NCBI GenBank assembly: GCA_025642075.2
Contig: JAODUO010000561.1
Location: forward strand, 165,001 to 229,000
Source of the DNA: Ridgeia piscesae
Lineage: Eukaryota > Annelida > Polychaeta > Sabellida > Siboglinidae
DNA length: 64,000 bases
Direction of reading: 5' to 3'
Made by a program: the position numbers and the translations under genes. Positions 53,150-64,000 of this stretch are shown here, in pieces. Under the pieces are notes generated by a model. It worked only from the letters and a program-made list of their open reading frames with translations, did no database searches and was not told where the DNA came from. How positions within the stretch are numbered: position 1 is the stretch's first letter; every line of letters starts with the position of its first letter.

Positions 53150-55740
53150 ATTGTTTAATTTAATAATTTTTTCAAAATGCAAAAATTCCCCTGCCATATC
53201 GCCGAGGACAATATTTCAGTGAAACACCTGCAAGTGTCCTGAAAGTGTCTTGGTTTTGACAGATTTCACTGCAATGTTGGGAAATGAGCTCATAAGAATG
53301 TCGTGGATTGTGATGTGCAGATATCACCTGCTATAATAGTCGGAACTAGTCATTGTGGAATACTACCACAGATGACCTCGGGTGATACTGTCATAGATCG
53401 CCTGCTTCTCACAACTCTGGGTTGTCTGAATGTCATTTAAACCATATATTATAACTACACCAATTGTTTTCTCAGAAACTTTTCAGTCAGGGATATATTC
53501 CTGAGAAACTCAGACAAATTTTACTTCTGGTTATGGCTGATCCAAAGTAAGTTGAGTTGTGAATGTTTAATTAAATTGACTGTTTGATGAAGTCCTGTCC
53601 TTCAAGACGAAGAATTTGTTTTTATTTGACTATTTTTTCAAAACGATACATACACGTTATCCATGTCAAAAAAAAATACTCAGAACAATACAAATATAAA
53701 ATCACAGCAAACATGGTAATAATGCGTATAATTAACAATATGCTAAATGTCAGGAGACTCCTAAGACCGGGCTAGTTGCTATCGAGGAGCCACCTTTCAA
53801 GAAATTTAATGTACAGAATAATTTCTTCATCTAGAACAAGTTTTTTTCAGAAACGAACCAAACCAAAAAACACCAAACAAAACATAATATGAAGATGCAT
53901 GATGTTAGCTATTCTGTTACGTCATGCAACCTTGTCGGTGGGTGTCTCATGAGATTTTGGGAACATTGCGGGGGAGTTGATGAAGCTGTGACGATCAGTA
54001 TCTTAATTTACCTTGTCACTCCCAGTTTCTGGTTTTAACAGTTTAATCAGTTTTAACTGATAATTCAGTGCTATTTTGTGTGTGACAACAATAAAAGAAC
54101 CACTTGCGATTTACATAAGACTGGTGCAAGTGGAATGAATGTAGACTTACTAGATGTATCAGTTGCATTGTTGAGGCCAGCGACAACTCCATCCATACTC
54201 TTAGTTGTAACAAAAGGCTATTAACTTATTGTTGTACATTTAAAGGTGCTTGCCCACTACATTTTGACTTGATTGTTTTGTAGGCTGATTCCTTGACAGT
54301 TCTATCCTATCTGACGTCAACTGTGTCAGGCGTCTTTGAACGTTTGATGTTTAGTTTCGCTGAAATCATCAAAATACTAATTAGATACAACTGTCTGATG
54401 AAATGTTTGCAAAGATTAAGCTTGACAACTGACCTTCCACAAATTTCTCAGTCAGACAAAGTAAACTGTATCTTCTTGATTGGATATATATATTAAACAA
54501 TTTAAAATGTCAGACATGATCTTGAATCAAGAGTTGACTATGGATTAAGAAGGGAGACTTACAGAATAAGACACAAACTTGGTTATATTTAAATTACAGA
54601 TTGGATACAAATGGTCGTGGGTGGTCTGTTTGTGAATGATAAAGCTGGTGTAATGTGCATTATTTAATGATTTCTACACACCCTGGTCTTGAACTATTGA
54701 ATGCCATATTAAACCAGTAATAAAATTAGTGTCAATATATAAATCATGTCGTGAACATCTTCATCTATATGTATAATGTATTGTTAACTTAACCCGGAAA
54801 TCATGCGTCGCTTTGTTACGATTGTTTCAAAATGTTTTTTATCTCGTATAATCCAAATGTTGTCTCGTGAATGATAACTAAATGTTGACAAATGTTTAAT
54901 AAACTCTAGTTGATAAACTGAAACGTTGCGAGTTATTTAATGAATAAACATCACCCATCCTGGGCACAGTACTTACGCACAGACTTGTATGTGGCAGGAA
55001 TTTTCATGTAAGAGTTTCTTAATAAGATGTTTTACATCTTGGATGCATCAAATATATAGTAATATGCTAACTCTAACTGTAAGTGTATCTCCTCATGGCT
55101 GACAAAGTCTAGGGGATCATTTCACTAATGTTAAGAGCTCTGATTTTATGGTTCTTAATAGTGATCTTGAAACCTGATAAATGACAACACCATGACGTGC
55201 CCGCGGGAAATTTTTGGATGTGTCATGGAAATATCCTCTGTAATGTAGCAATGGATAGTTGTGCTTCGAACAAAATTCCTTTAATTTAATAAAGAATTTT
55301 ATTTATTGATAATTTCTCTGTAAGAACTCTTCAGTGTAGTCATCACAAATTGGTGATGTATTTGAGAAAACATTTTAATATGTTTCAGTGAAAAAATGAA
55401 TTGTCAGACATACTCTACTGGTAACACCGGTGTTATGGTAACATTATTATTGGCTGAATACAGTGCCATAGTTGGTGACAGGAACAAGTTTAAGTTCAAA
55501 GTACAATGTAGGTGATAATTACTGCCTTTGGCAGGGGCAGGTGGGTGTGAGACAGTGATTTAAACATGGGTGCATTTTGCCTAAGAAATACTTCCATGGC
55601 TATCATACAGTAACAGTAGTACTCGTATACTGCATGGTGTCTAGGGCAGAATATAAATAAAGCTAATAAATGTCACAGTCAATGGTAAAAATAAGCCTGT
55701 GTCATTGCACTGTAGTGAAAGTGTAGCTGTTGACAAATGT
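53150..55740. other. Downstream flank of the HEAT-like gene; no gene seen
   Basis: AT-rich sequence after the stop at 52920, probably including the 3' UTR. No conserved coding exon, RNA gene or clear repeat was recognised. Confidence 0.6.
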
Positions 55741-55744
55741 CACA

Positions 55745-55940
55745 GACATGTACTGACATATATGTCAATCAAGTGGATATATATATATATACATATATTA
55801 CTGTGACATTTACAGTAATAGCCACTTGACTGACGTGTGTCAGTACATGTCTGTCATTTGTCATATACGCACACATGCAGTGACCAACATCACAATGACA
55901 AATGTCACACGATGCCCTTTGTAAATGTCACAATAATATA
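55745..55940. repeat. Palindromic hairpin element
   Basis: AGACATGTACTGACATATAT with GTCAATCAAGTGG on the left is mirrored by CCACTTGACTGACGTGTGTC with AGTACATGTCT on the right, around an AT-rich loop of about 45 bp. Further short GACAAATGTCAC repeats follow. Confidence 0.75.
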
Positions 55941-56576
55941 TATATATATTCACTCGTGCTTACAAGTTCCTGTACAATCCCAAAACTGGCAAATCAACTG
56001 ACAATTTGCTTACATACCGACTTATTTTAAATTATTGCTACTGTTGTAATGACAAATTCCAGAACTTCAATAAATGTAACAATGTTTTTAGACAACTGCT
56101 TTTATCTTTCATGATTATGCACAGAATAAAGTGCGGCAAAGTACACTCCCAGAGTAAAGCACACGCGTCAATCTCTGCACGTATACGTGTTCCTGTCATC
56201 GGTGGATTCTACTGATGCAACTCAGTGCTAAGTCATTTTGGTACAACAAACAAAATAAAATTATCAATTGGAATTTGTTACCGTTATTATTATCATAAAT
56301 GATTACATAGCAAATATGCTTTAACTAAACAAACCATGAAATATACATTTGCATGTCACTATATTTTTTATAACAGAGAATTGGAAAATGTGGAATTTGT
56401 TACATGTTTTCTATCATCTCGGATTCATTTAATATTTAGTATGTTGTTCACTTACTACTTATGGAATGAGCTGCCTCTCTTTATGTGTAAGTTGACTAAT
56501 AAATACAAGTCAGGTAATGTTTTCTAATTTTTTTTTATAGTTTATACATTAACTAATAATATTAGTGGATACATAG

Positions 56577-56710
56577 ATCAATGTTTGGTGCAATATACAA
56601 TTATACATAGTCATATATATACACACACATATATAATTATATATATATATATATATATAACTTTATATATATATATATATATGTATGTATGTTGCACCAA
56701 ACATTGATTC
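56577..56710. repeat. Inverted repeat with AT-rich core
   Basis: ATCAATGTTTGGTGCAA on the left and TTGCACCAAACATTGAT on the right form perfect 17-bp arms around about 100 bp of TA-rich sequence, as in small MITEs. Confidence 0.78.
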
Positions 56711-57159
56711 ATATCCCCAATATATGTATATACATATTTCAAACTATAGGATATAATATATACTACCACAAAAGTAACCACATATATACTAATATAATGG
56801 AAACATGTGTAATTCTAAGTACTATTTAAATTAAACAGGACCATGTCAATGACATGTGTCCATGTGAATGAACCGTTTCTGCCTAAATCCCCTAATGGAA
56901 ATTAAGTTGATAAGATTAATAGTTTTTCACTAAGGCAAGAGAAAGATATATAATATAGATATATATAATTATATATATATATATATAATTGTGTGTTTTG
57001 TATATATATTTATATTATATACTGATTAGTATTATAAGCTCTGCTAATTGCTTACGAGAGCTTCTTCAATTTGTCCCAGTTTTCAATTCAATTTTAATTT
57101 TGAAGATGATAATTTAGATGCGTGGAGCCTTGCCCATGCCAGGGCTCGGCTTGCTTGCT

Positions 57160-57620
57160 TTGGCCTTTGGTGGACCACGGTCCGGACGAAGCCGAAGAGT
57201 TGTCTTATTGCAGTGGAATAATTATTGTTCAAGTGACATTTCTCTGCAAACTTATTCGAAGCCCTATAAAATAAACCTAATTTAGATTGCTTGTTGTGAC
57301 TTTTAATGACATTTTGGCATAACAATCGCACGCATACCTAATGACGCACGAGCAGGCACATCAGGCGACGGCTCTAACTACTCCTGTGACGCGCCGTGAC
57401 TCCGTGAGGTAAAAGTTTATTCGAGGTCGGAGCTAGTAAAGGTCGGACGGCACCGGATAGCGTTGCACACACAAAATACGCGTCAATAATGCCACTCGGC
57501 ATGATCATCACGTAACATACATACCAATGATGTACCACAATAACTAATCCGACAGCGGGTGTCTAACGCAACTAGGGTCTTTGTGCCGTCTTTTACGTAT
57601 TCTTGACGTGTGCGGTAGCG
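57160..57620. other. CpG-rich block, no exon recognised
   Basis: Locally CpG-dense sequence (GGACCACGGTCCGGACGAAG and onward) in an otherwise AT-rich intergenic region. It could be promoter-like or part of an old element. Confidence 0.4.
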
Positions 57621-57640
57621 TTTTGCGGATTTTTTTGCGG

Positions 57641-58137
57641 AACGCTTGTTTAAATCATCCTACAATCAGCTGTTGAACTCGCATGACTCCGAAGCCTCAC
57701 ACATAGCTAAGCATGGATACAGTCTGACATGTCCGTCAATGTGGAGGCATAAGATGTACATTAATGTACATTTACAGCCGATGGAACGTCGACTGGTGGC
57801 CTGACGACAGGTGTGCTGGCTCGATCGATGCCAGAAAGGATGTATAAAATCATCTACATCTCGCCGTAAGCATCATACGAGACTGCCACGTCTTCACACA
57901 TAGTTACATATTGATATCGTATAACACGTCCGACAATATGAAAGCATAATATCTACATTAATGTACAGTTACAGTCGATGAAACGTCGCAGGACGTTCGA
58001 TTGAATTCAATTCCAAGATGGCGTTGTTTTGGCTGTTCTGTCTATTGACTACACATACGGCATGCACAGATACATACTATCGCTGGCTACGCGTCTGCAC
58101 GGTCAATAGATATTTGAGGATGATTTAAACAAGCGTT
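57641..58137. mobile_element. Non-autonomous DNA element with 21-bp inverted arms and internal direct repeat
   Basis: AACGCTTGTTTAAATCATCC with T at 57641-57661 is perfectly mirrored at 58117-58137, and similarity continues outward imperfectly. Inside, a block of about 100 bp near 57699-57796 is repeated in direct orientation near 57897-57995 (shared CATTAATGTACA and CGATGRAACGTCG). Confidence 0.72.
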
Positions 58138-58152
58138 CAGCAAAACATGCAA

Positions 58153-58234
58153 ACAAATCCACGTTAGTCGCTAGAGACGCTGACTAAGGTCTATAGTGGC
58201 GTATTAACGCCTCTAGCGACTAACGGGGATTTGT
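58153..58234. repeat. Imperfect hairpin, 26-bp arms
   Basis: CAAATCCACGTTAGTCGCTA with GAGACG pairs with CGCCTCTAGCGACTAACGGG with GATTTG, with a loop of about 28 bp. It lies immediately outside the element ending near 58137 and may be its true terminus. Confidence 0.7.
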
Positions 58235-59039
58235 GGAATCCCATTACAATGGCACACCAAGCGTGAAGTGTTTTTCGCACTCACTTAATGTCAATATGTC
58301 CATGTGTGAGGTAACGCACACTCATGCGCCAGGGGTCGCTGTGGCTGACCACGTCAGTGCCAACTCATTTTTATTCCTGGCACATCCATTTCAAAAAATT
58401 CTCAATTATATCGCCCACGAGGAGTTTGGTCAGCCACCGGTCATATGATTTGTTTTCTATTTTCAACCACAAGTGCGCTGCTCGCATTACATGCAATGTT
58501 TAGGACGTGAATGGCTCATTATGTTGGGATTCCCACCAGCCATGTATCCGTCTACAAACTGGGGCGGTTATTTGCGCTGTTCCCACGGTTGACGCAGTAG
58601 CGACTGGCGAAGTCTATTAAAACCCTCAAAACAAATACCTCCCGATTTCCACTGAAACATATCCTTGTGACGTTCGGGCAATTGGACTTTTGTACGTGTC
58701 CTACCACTGGCGAATACAGAGGGACGGGGTTCACATGACATTTACACTGTATCTTTCTCCATAGACCTTCTCGAAGGTGTCCCGTTTCTTGCCATTAGAA
58801 GAATCTAAAGTTAGGTGACGCGATCTGCAAAACGCTGGAGAACTATGGATCGAATTTGATGAGTGGAACCAGCGGAGAAGTTGTAGATGTAAATGTGATT
58901 CCAAAAGCCGCCTTCAGATGTCACGATCCAAGATAGCACGATGAAAGCACGGCATAGGAGTAAATTGTTTACGAATCTGAAGGGGTAAAATTGCAGGTTT
59001 GCGTGCTTCCTTAGCCCAATCGCTAGCCCGATCCATCCA

Positions 59040-59080
59040 TCGCTCGCTCGCACGCACGCCCGCACGCCCGCCCGCACGCA

Positions 59081-59136
<56 letters not shown>
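59040..59136. repeat. CGCTCG/ACGC tract followed by CA microsatellite
   Basis: GCTCGCTCGCACGCACGCCC passes into ACGC tetranucleotides and then pure CA to 59135. Confidence 0.92.
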
Positions 59137-59137
<1 letters not shown>

Positions 59138-59379
59138 ATGTAAAACGGTTCTGGCCTATCTACACGCAACACAAAAAGTAGAATACTAAAAAACGAGATC
59201 CACCATCTACTATGCCATCTATGATGAGTGGAGCGGTTTATTTTATTGTATGACATATTTCAATATAAATTAAATGTTGGCTTATTTCTACAGTATTGTA
59301 CGTATTGCGTGATGAAAGTTTATTCGAATTAATATTTTTCTTAATTGGCATGAGTGCCAATTATCATCTCTATCCATTT

Positions 59380-59960
59380 CTGGGTAACAGTGCAAAACAA
59401 TAGACATTCAGTCACGGCCCTTGTAAGTGACAACCAATTCATGCCACATCACGCCGCTTGGATCGAAGGTGTAATTTTCGGCACTATTCGGTGCCGTTCG
59501 GTCTCTACGCCGGCGACGGCGTCATGCTTGGTTGGTGCGGCGGAGTGGCGGCCACCGGATAAATGCAGTGGCGTGAATAAGCCACGCATTCGTAAAGCAT
59601 CAACGACGTGGTGTGCTCGATACATCCACGCCGACCAGCAAGAACTCATTCCTGTTGTCAACGATGTCATACGGGGAGCCGTTGGCAGACCCTGCGCTAC
59701 AGAAGCAGTTACTAACTGGAGCCTACATTCCATGTATAAACGACTTCGCGGCTGGATGTCTTGGAGGTAAAGAAATCGGCTCTGGATAGGCTTAGTACAG
59801 TAGTAGACGCTTTCGCCGCATGTTATAAGTGATAATTGCCTTTCGCTTTCAGTTTTGCATAGGAAGGCAGGCCTAACGTAGGAGAGCGTATCGTGAATAC
59901 TATGGCGAATATGGTCATTGGGGGACGTGTTCGTTTACAGTTTCAGTTAGTTCGGCAAAT
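59380..59960. other. CpG-rich region upstream of the SLC25 exon
   Basis: CpG-dense sequence lying about 2 kb upstream of the carrier exon; it could contain that gene's promoter and first exon. An open frame of 138 codons is present (59354-59770, plus strand) but shows no family I recognise. Confidence 0.35.
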
Positions 59961-60112
59961 AAAATGTCAGGACAGGAGTGTGAGTGCATTGGCATTGCCA
60001 TTGATGATTGACTGTCACAGACACAGTGTCAGTGAATGACGATGACACAGTGATGGTGACACCAAAACAGTCGGTGTAACAGTATATCAGGTGTTAGTGT
60101 TTTTACTTGTGA

Positions 60113-60422
60113 TGTTAGAGCGCAGTGGCTCAGGGGTAGAGCTTCGGACTCTTGACTTGCCTTTGAATCCTATGCTATGGTGTTAAAACCTTGGACAAGT
60201 TTTTTTCTCTCTACATTGCTCCAGTTCACTCAGCTGTATGAATATAGACAGTGGTGGATATGTGTATGAGCAGCATTCGTGCATTAATTGTAGCATATGG
60301 CTGGATGCTTCCCAGAAAAGTTGAGATGGTGTCTGATTGAACAAGTCTGCCAGGGTAGTAAAGTGTAAAGCGCTTTGAGCAATCCTGAGGATTGGATAAT
60401 GCGCTATATAAGAACTTACCTT
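60113..60422 (+). mobile_element. tRNA-derived SINE copy, plus orientation, best preserved
   Basis: AGAGCGCAGTGGCTCAGGGG with TAGAGC (box A-like), TTTGAATCC (box B-like), a body of about 190 bp and tail AAAGCGCTTTGAGCAATCCT then GCGCTATATAAGAACTTACC. Useful as the window's consensus for this family. Confidence 0.88.
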
Positions 60423-61194
60423 TTTTACATGTTGTCTATAATTCGACGTCATTCCCACGCTGATATTAATTTAATTAGTTTATTTATGACAAATGCATGA
60501 CGGATCAAATCAGAACATGTAAATGGTAAATCGTGTAAGATGTCTAAGCTAGACTACGACTTATTTATTGATTTGAAAGTTGACATAGACTGATAGAGAA
60601 GGAACAATCTGACATAGATTGTATCATTTCTATGCAAAACAAAGTCCTCGATAAAAGGTCATATGTGTCAGTTTAATTCATTTAATACAAACATTGCCAT
60701 TGCATGATTTGAGACATTAGAGGGTATAACTAGATTTTAGATTCTCTGTTTATTTCTGTTAGATTACACAATTATAAATTGAGTTCAACAATATTAAAAG
60801 TTAAATTTACTTAACCTGTCTTAGATATAAGTGGGTTGGGGAGCAACAGGATACAGAGAACACTTGTATCAGTGCAGTTTCAGAGGTGAACCTGACCTTG
60901 AATCAGGGTTGGCCCTTTTACCCACCCTGGTAAATACTGGCCGGTAAATATCGTCCTGGGAAAATGTCAAATAATAAATACCAGACTACCTTGGAAAAAC
61001 CCTTAAAAGGATTAAATTTGAAGAAAAAAATTGAAAAAACTGAAACACTGGAAAAATAACAACAGGCTTAAATTGCATTTATCATGAAACTTTATTATAC
61101 TAATGCCCACAGAAGAGTCTGTTAGTGTTATAATGTTACTGTATCACAGTGTCATCAGGGATCTGCTCTATCCACTCTACCAATCCAACTCAAT

Positions 61195-61640
61195 GAGCAC
61201 TGCCATATATCCTGTTGCTCCTCTATCCCCCCTCACTACAGACCTCCCTCCCCTCACTTCAGACCTCCCTCCCCTCTACAGACCTCCCTCCCCTCACTAC
61301 AGACCTCCCTCCCCTCACTTCAGACCTCCCTCCCCTCTACAGACCTCCCTCCCCTCACTACAGACCTGCCTCCCCTCACTACAGACCTCCCTCCCCCCAC
61401 TATAGACCTCCCTCCCCCTCTCTACAGACCTCCCTCCCCCTCACTACAGACCTCCCTCCCCCTCACTACAGACCTCCCTCCCCCTCACTATAGACCTCCC
61501 TCCCCTTCACTACAGACCTCCCTCCCCTCACTATAGACCTCCCTCCCCCTCACTATAGACCTCCCTCCCCTCACTATAGACCTCCATCCCCCTCACTATA
61601 GACCTCCCTCCCCCTCACTACAGGCCTCCCTCATCCTCAC
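61195..61640. repeat. About 19-22-bp minisatellite of CCCTCACTACAGACCTCCCT
   Basis: Roughly 20 copies with variable C-run length and CACTATAG/CACTACAG variants. Each unit contains a pyrimidine-rich CACTACAG resembling a 3' splice site on the plus strand. Confidence 0.93.
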
Positions 61641-61976
61641 TACAGAGGCAGCAGGCTTTAAGGTCAGACAGCCATCAATCAGTGTCGTGTTATTCAGCTG
61701 GGTTCTATAAATGTTACTGTAGCCAACTCTTGTAGTGTCTGTACTGTCTATACTGTCTACACAGACATGCCAGACATTTGCTGCATTTTCGCTACTGGTC
61801 AATGAGCATTCATGGCCAAACAACTGTTATTACATGATTATTACAACTTAGATCCAGAATTTACACTGTGAATCTGCCAGTTTCAATTCTGGGATTAAGC
61901 AGCTCCAATTGGAGTGTTCCACGGATGGTGTATGTATTTTGTACACTATTCTATAAGTTGAGTTGTATGTTTGTAG

Positions 61977-62020
61977 GGTGCGCTGGGCTGGTATTTGGCC
62001 ATCCATTTGACACAGTCAAG
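61977..62020 (+). CDS. Mitochondrial carrier (SLC25 family), internal exon
   Basis: 44 bp, acceptor TTTGTAG, donor GTATGT. In phase it reads CAGLVFGHPFDTVK with an expected Gly completed from the previous exon. GHPFDTVK is the first PX[DE]XX[KR] signature of SLC25 carriers, and the GHPFDTVK form is typical of the SLC25A29/A45/A47/A48 group of amino-acid and acylcarnitine-like carriers in the inner mitochondrial membrane. The next exon should begin with VRLQ; I did not find it before 64000, so the gene probably continues beyond the window. The first exon was not identified with confidence. Confidence 0.68.
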
Positions 62021-62699
62021 GTATGTCATTTTGTGCTTATGTTGTTAATTCATTGCAGGAAAGACATAGGGGCCTAGGTTGAATGTGTTGTGTTATGAAT
62101 ATGGTGAAAGCATAACCATGTTATGAAGTCTCATTATTGATTAAAATAAATAAGTTGCTTACATTTTCATAGGTTTCTTAATTTTGGAATGATTAAAATA
62201 CGTTGCTCACATTTTCATAAGTTTCTTAATTTTATATTAAAAACCTGCAGCGTGCATCATAGCCAGTGGTAGTGTTCCACCGGGAGCATCATTTTGGAAT
62301 TGTCTGCAGGTCACGATTGTGACCGTGGGAACCATACATGTTCCAACCTCGCATACAGGAGAACTATTCCAGGAGATCCCAATAAAACTGGAATCATGTG
62401 ACATGTGTAGTGCATTTTCTGCCAAATACTTCTCCTTCCCAAACATTAGCTGTATTGTTAGCTCTAATTGGCCCAAACCCTGTCTGGCATAACATGGCAG
62501 TTGATGGGATGACTGCCAATGACTGAATCATGGGAGTCGTACATCCAGAATTGTTTCAGCAACACATTTCGGCAGGGTGTGTGGGCCTGGGCCTTGTAGT
62601 CAGCAGTACTCTTTGCACCTGGGTGGCTCGATCGTGTCTTTTCCATGTAACCTAACTGCATGCATGTGACAATGGTTTGTTCTGCATAATGTATCACAA

Positions 62700-62835
62700 C
62701 ATCAATTTTTTTTGATTGTCATTGATAATTAATTAATTATTAAACAATAATTAAGTAATTATTAAACAATAATTAAGTAATTAGTAAACAGTAATTAAGT
62801 AATTATTAAACAATAATTAAGTAGTTATTAAACAT
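62700..62835. repeat. 22-bp AT-rich tandem repeat
   Basis: About five copies of ATTATTAAACAATAATTAAG with TA, in the intron after the SLC25 exon. Confidence 0.88.
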
Positions 62836-64000
62836 TATGAGATGATGTTTACAGATAGACAGGTACAGTACGTGTTTTACAAATGTTCAAAGACTTTCCT
62901 AGATGATTTTGGTTGTGTAATGGATAGATCAGGCATGATGTGTCAGTATAATGTATTCACATCACAGAAATGTCATGCACATTGGCCCATTTTGAGATGA
63001 AGGTCATCAAAATGTAACCTCAATTACTGTGAAGTTGTCCGTGTGTGTGTGCGTGCGGGTGCGTGTGTGTGTGATATTTACACTTTGTTTACTGCCTTCC
63101 TCTAGTAGCAGGGCTAACCATATACATACCTTCTGAATTAAAAAGACTAATTCTTCACATTTTAATTTTCACAAGCATCCAACAAGAATTTTTTTCCCCA
63201 CAGGTGTAAGTAAAATGGCCATCAATATCCCAGTATTTTTATTCTACAGTTTGTTTATTATTTTTTTTAGATTTAGTTGCGCATCCTTTTTTGTGTCTAA
63301 AATAAAACATTGTTACTATTTAAAAAAGCCTTCACCTTACAAATGTCTGACCGTTTCATTCATCCTGCTAGAACGTATGCAGTCAGCAAATAATTTGTTC
63401 CAGTTATTTGTCCTTGGTGAGACTTATTACTTTGTCGAGTCTGTCCTGGCTGGCTTCACCTGAAATCACACTTGAGCATTATGTGATTTGCGTCACGGTT
63501 GACTGCACAGAGACACTGTCAGTCTAGATTATCCTCCCTCCACACTTGTCTAAGTAGGATTACTCCAAACAGACCATTCTTGGGCTAACGCCAGAGAATT
63601 CTGTCTATGTGTGTGTGCGACTGTGCGTGTGTGTACTGAATATGTGTGACTAGGTAATCCATTAATGTGGAGCTGAATGGTGAAGGTTACACTGTGTGGT
63701 TACACCACAGCACTGCTCATTTACGTGGACAATTCAGTAAGTCTTGTCTCTCAGATGTGGTTACATTTACAAGTTTACAAATCCCAAATGGCTTTGCTTT
63801 ACTAGTTAGCATCTGTAGTTCCGAAAAGGTGACACCTGGAACCGGTTATTCGGTGTGATTTCAGAATTAAAATGCATTTAACATTTGAAGTAATACTCGT
63901 TAAAACGTGTTAATAAATTAACATACATTATTTTTATGAATATTAAAATTGACTGGCTTATTATTATCATAACCAACCAACTTGAACGTCTGCACACAGA
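62836..64000. other. Probable intron of the SLC25 gene; no exon recognised
   Basis: AT-rich sequence with short GT-rich tracts near 63040 and 63610. No segment with VRLQ or other carrier motifs was seen on the plus strand. Confidence 0.5.

Noticed and set aside
58018..58128. 36-codon frame with a hydrophobic start (MALFWLFCLL)
   Set aside because: Lies inside the foldback element and has no further support; likely chance.
59354..59770. 138-codon open frame in the CpG-rich zone
   Set aside because: No recognisable domain and no splice or expression support; kept only as part of the CpG-rich region.
59965..59980. ATGTCAGGACAGGAGT with donor GTGAGT as SLC25 first exon
   Set aside because: Phase would fit, but it would place Trp where the carrier family usually has Gly and would give a very short N-terminus; evidence too thin.

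Overview
This is a window of metazoan nuclear DNA: every recognisable gene is split by GT-AG introns, intergenic DNA is AT-rich, and tRNA-derived SINEs, degraded non-LTR retrotransposons and long tandem arrays are common. The gene content and a SINE with an L2-like tail suggest an invertebrate, perhaps a mollusc or other lophotrochozoan, but nothing here fixes the clade.

Layout. (1) 1-5.7 kb: non-coding, with CpG-rich blocks near 1.3-1.85, 2.1-2.5 and 2.95-3.55 kb, AT/CA microsatellites, and one weak candidate for the last XRN2 exon. (2) 5.7-36.1 kb, minus strand: a nearly complete XRN2 gene (nuclear 5'-3' exoribonuclease). I traced 30 exons whose phases agree, giving 961 codons from the ATG at 36144 to 5725; the stop-containing exon is not secure. 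(3) 36.1-36.3 kb: 193 bp between two divergent start codons, a probable bidirectional promoter. (4) 36.3-52.9 kb, plus strand: a complete 17-exon gene for a 717-residue helical-repeat (HEAT/armadillo-like) protein that I cannot name. (5) 52.9-61.9 kb: intergenic DNA with palindromic elements, a CpG-rich zone and a SINE. (6) 61977-62020, plus strand: one exon of a mitochondrial solute carrier (SLC25 family) that continues beyond the window.

Roughly 12 kb of the window is tandem repeat. The main observation is that several arrays are not random intronic satellites. Their repeat unit is a copy of a neighbouring intron-exon junction, so the array multiplies a real splice site: the XRN2 exon 12 acceptor (46-bp unit, about 61 copies), exon 22 acceptor (34 bp, about 17 copies), exon 29 donor (34 bp, six GTAAGT donors), exon 28 acceptor (44 bp, two copies), and the exon 12 acceptor of the HEAT-like gene (51 bp, about 30 copies). 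Two further arrays abut donors. Two unrelated neighbouring genes share the pattern, which suggests a recurrent process that seeds minisatellites at splice junctions and leaves long runs of decoy splice sites. I report this as the most interesting signal in the window.
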